Shown here in pieces: positions 4,412 through 6,578 of a stretch of 6,578 bases of DNA (positions are counted from its first letter, which is position 1; each line of letters begins with the position of its first letter). The DNA comes from Candidatus Omnitrophota bacterium (GTDB lineage: Bacteria; Omnitrophota; Omnitrophia; Omnitrophales; Aquincolibacteriaceae). The translations under genes were made by a program, and so were the position numbers. The stretch covers positions 1 through 6,578 of the forward strand of contig JAHFHB010000113.1 of the NCBI GenBank assembly GCA_023247135.1, read 5' to 3'. A model generated the notes under the pieces. The model saw nothing but the letters and a program-made list of their open reading frames with translations. It was not told where the DNA came from and did no database searches.

Positions 4412-6578
4412 ATGAAAAAAAACGTGAAGCACACTCTTGCGATATCCCTGGCAGTGCTGCACCTGTTTTCCTACGCGGTGCCCAGCGCCTTCGCGGATGG
4501 TTGGGTGGTGACCGACTTTCAGGGAAATCCTGTTAGCGTCAGCGACGGCAATATCACGCAAGTCAGCGCCAGAGCAGGCGAGTCTTACCAGGTGCTCAAT
4601 GGCGACATTGCCGACGGGCAGACGGTCAACATCAATATTTTTAATGCGGATGGGACTATCGATGCGGCTTCGCGCGCCATCTTCAACATCAACGATGATC
4701 ACGCTTCGTCCTGGGCCGGTGTTTTGAATCTGGAGGGCATTGCAGCCTTCATCAACCAACACGGTTTTGAGATCGGCCAGTCTTTTCAAGGCGCCGTCAA
4801 TGGCGGGGCTATCCTTTCTACACTAGGCATTAACCCTGCCCAGTTTTTCGCCGGTGTGGCGGAATTATCGCGCGGCTTGAACCAGGACACGGCGGTTATC
4901 AGTAATAAAGGAAGTTTTCAGGTGACTCCGGGCAGTTTTCTGGCTTTTGTGGCAAGTGCGGTTCAAAACGAAGGACAGATCGCGGCCCATGGCGGGGCTG
5001 CGGTGATGGCTGCAGGCGACCGCGTGACTCTCGACATCAGCGGCGGTAACGGGCTTATTTCTGTGGCCGTAGATGAGGCCGTCAGCGCGCCCGTGATGGA
5101 TTTGCAGGGACATCGCATTGAGAACGGAATCAATAATACGGGAACGATCCAGGCCACGGGGGGGCTTGTCGTTTTGTCGGCCAAAGCGGCAGAGCAGGTT
5201 TTCGATCACGTCATCAATCATACAGGTCTTATTGAAGCCAACACGCTGGCTGAGAAAAACGGCCAGATTATTCTCGATGGCGGTGATCAGGGCATTGTGG
5301 CGGTATCCGGAACATTGAATGCCCTTGGAGATCAAGCCGGGGAAAAAGGCGGGTCGATCAAAGTGCTGGGTGAAAAGGTGGGGCTTTTTGGCGGTGCTAC
5401 GGTGAATGCCTCCGGTTATTCCGGCGGGGGTGAAGTGTTGATCGGCGGTAATTATCAGGGGCTGGGCAGCGAGCATAACGCGCGTGCGACTTACGTCGAT
5501 CAGTTTGCTTTGATCCGGGCAGACGCTCTGCTTGAGGGGAATGGCGGAAAAATTATCGTATGGGCCGATGAATCCACGCGTGCCTACGGTGTTTTGAGCG
5601 CCCGCGGAGGACTTTTATCGGGTAACGGAGGCTTGATTGAAACCTCAGGGAAAATTTATTTGGATGTTGACGGGATCGACATCGATGCCGCGGCGTCCCA
5701 CGGTAAGGCAGGGACCTGGCTTTTGGATCCTAATAGCATCACAATCTCAAGTGCGGCGACCGCCGGTGTGACCACCAGTGGTACCAATCCTTTTGTTTAT
5801 ACGTCCAATGCGAGCGGTGCGATTGTTAAAGATTCTGAGATCAATACGAAACTGGATGCCGGAACAAGCGTGACTCTGACCACGGGTGCTTCGGCGAATA
5901 GTGATATCACGCTGGCCGCGGCCGCTTCCATTACTAAAACAACGGATAATGGCGCTGTGACTTTGACTCTTCAAACAACACGTAACCTTATTCTTGACGG
6001 GCTTATCAGTGTGGCATCTGTGGCCGCTGGCATTCTCAATGTCGTGCTGACGGCCGGAACCGGTATTCAGGTCAATAACAGCATTGATACCAATGGCGGC
6101 ACTGCCACTTTGACGGCCACCGGCGGAGCGATATCGGATGGCAATGCAGCCGCTGTTAACTTGAAAGCATTATCGATGAGTGCTGTCGCTGCGACGGGAA
6201 TTGATCTGGATATCGACGTGACGACTCTGACAAACGCTTCGGTCACAGGGACTGGTGCTATGGATATTAGCGACATGGCGGGCGGGCTAGCGGTGACGAG
6301 TGCGACGACGAATAATGGAGCGATCACGCTGAATGCTGTGAGCGGGAATCTGGATTTAACAACGGTGACTGCCAATGGTAATAATCGCAACATCACGGTG
6401 AGTACAACGACAAGCGGGGATGTGAATGTGGGCAATGTGACAGCAGCCGGGGATACAATTACGATCACATCCGCGGGAGCGATTGAGGAGTTGGGAGCGG
6501 ATGCGGCGGCGGATATTACCGCAACGACGATTAGCTTAGGTGCAACGACCGGGATTGGAGCTGCGGCACAGCTAGAGG
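4412..6578 (+). CDS. TpsA exoprotein, filamentous-haemagglutinin-like (C-terminus beyond window)
   Basis: 722 codons are open from ATG 4412 to the right edge. Known of the family: secreted, surface-attached beta-helical proteins exported by a TpsB pore, often adhesins. Seen: a signal peptide (MKKN, a hydrophobic core, likely cut after AFA at residue 28); a TPS-type N-terminal domain at about 31-230, where LEGIAAFINQHGFEIG (107-122) and GGAILSTLGI (131-140) align with the usual NPNGI and GGLVASTL segments; repeated GTIxAxGG/VVLSA-type beta-helix rungs to about 430; the TpsA-type motif WLLDPN (436-441); then a long Thr/Ala/Gly/Asn-rich repeat region. Its last part shows rungs about 22-23 residues apart (ITL 638, ITV 661, ITI 683). 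No cysteine occurs in the visible part, usual for such proteins. Odd: the canonical NPNG is replaced by NQHG. The ligand is unknown and the full length cannot be judged. Confidence 0.92.
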   Translation, partial: MKKNVKHTLAISLAVLHLFSYAVPSAFADGWVVTDFQGNPVSVSDGNITQVSARAGESYQVLNGDIADGQTVNINIFNADGTIDAASRAIFNINDDHASSWAGVLNLEGIAAFINQHGFEIGQSFQGAVNGGAILSTLGINPAQFFAGVAELSRGLNQDTAVISNKGSFQVTPGSFLAFVASAVQNEGQIAAHGGAAVMAAGDRVTLDISGGNGLISVAVDEAVSAPVMDLQGHRIENGINNTGTIQATGGLVVLSAKAAEQVFDHVINHTGLIEANTLAEKNGQIILDGGDQGIVAVSGTLNALGDQAGEKGGSIKVLGEKVGLFGGATVNASGYSGGGEVLIGGNYQGLGSEHNARATYVDQFALIRADALLEGNGGKIIVWADESTRAYGVLSARGGLLSGNGGLIETSGKIYLDVDGIDIDAAASHGKAGTWLLDPNSITISSAATAGVTTSGTNPFVYTSNASGAIVKDSEINTKLDAGTSVTLTTGASANSDITLAAAASITKTTDNGAVTLTLQTTRNLILDGLISVASVAAGILNVVLTAGTGIQVNNSIDTNGGTATLTATGGAISDGNAAAVNLKALSMSAVAATGIDLDIDVTTLTNASVTGTGAMDISDMAGGLAVTSATTNNGAITLNAVSGNLDLTTVTANGNNRNITVSTTTSGDVNVGNVTAAGDTITITSAGAIEELGADAAADITATTISLGATTGIGAAAQLE

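Noticed and set aside
4367..6468. Minus-strand frames of 140, 203, 75 and 133 codons (4367-4789, 4865-5476, 5747-5974, 6067-6468)
   Set aside because: They are antisense to the exoprotein. The Val/Ala/Pro/Thr-rich 133-codon product simply mirrors the repeat region.

Overview
The window carries five protein genes and reads like a chromosomal piece of a Gram-negative environmental bacterium. An outer-membrane two-partner secretion pair requires an outer membrane. The style of the secreted protein (a long Thr/Ala/Gly/Asn-rich beta-helix type protein with a WLLDP motif) next to a diverged Rho recalls uncultured lineages such as Omnitrophota or other PVC-neighbour phyla. That placement is recollection of family style, not a computed result.

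Layout. On the minus strand, positions 1-520 hold the N-terminal 173 residues of an S4-domain RluA-family pseudouridine synthase that runs off the left edge. Directly upstream of it, six bases apart, is a Rho-type ATPase (527-1498, or up to 1534 with a GTG start). It keeps the whole motor domain but has no N-terminal primary RNA-binding domain. The two genes look like one transcription unit. On the plus strand, 1674-2408 encodes a second RluA-family pseudouridine synthase, divergent from the rho-like gene. A 237-base intergenic stretch follows. Then comes a probable two-gene operon: a TpsB (FhaC/ShlB-type) outer-membrane translocator at 2646-4370, and 41 bases later a TpsA exoprotein from 4412 that is still open at the right edge (722 residues seen).

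The divergent gap between the Rho gene and the second pseudouridine synthase is the most unusual non-coding stretch. It holds a 101-bp array of 14 degenerate heptamers (CACAAGN), with a CACATGT unit at each end and a short inverted arm on the right. The edges carry two mirrored promoter-like elements, each TTGTGA-N19-TACAAT and each preceded and followed by matching bases. If these are real promoters, they place transcription starts at or just before ATG 1674 and ATG 1498. That would imply nearly leaderless mRNAs and helps choose both start codons.

How the genes work together. The left half is RNA-centred: two uridine-modifying enzymes around a helicase/terminator-type ATPase, though no direct functional link is shown. 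The right half is a self-contained export system: the TpsB pore recognises the TpsA N-terminal domain and passes the beta-helical adhesin-like protein to the cell surface. No tRNA, rRNA, CRISPR array, transposase or phage gene was seen.
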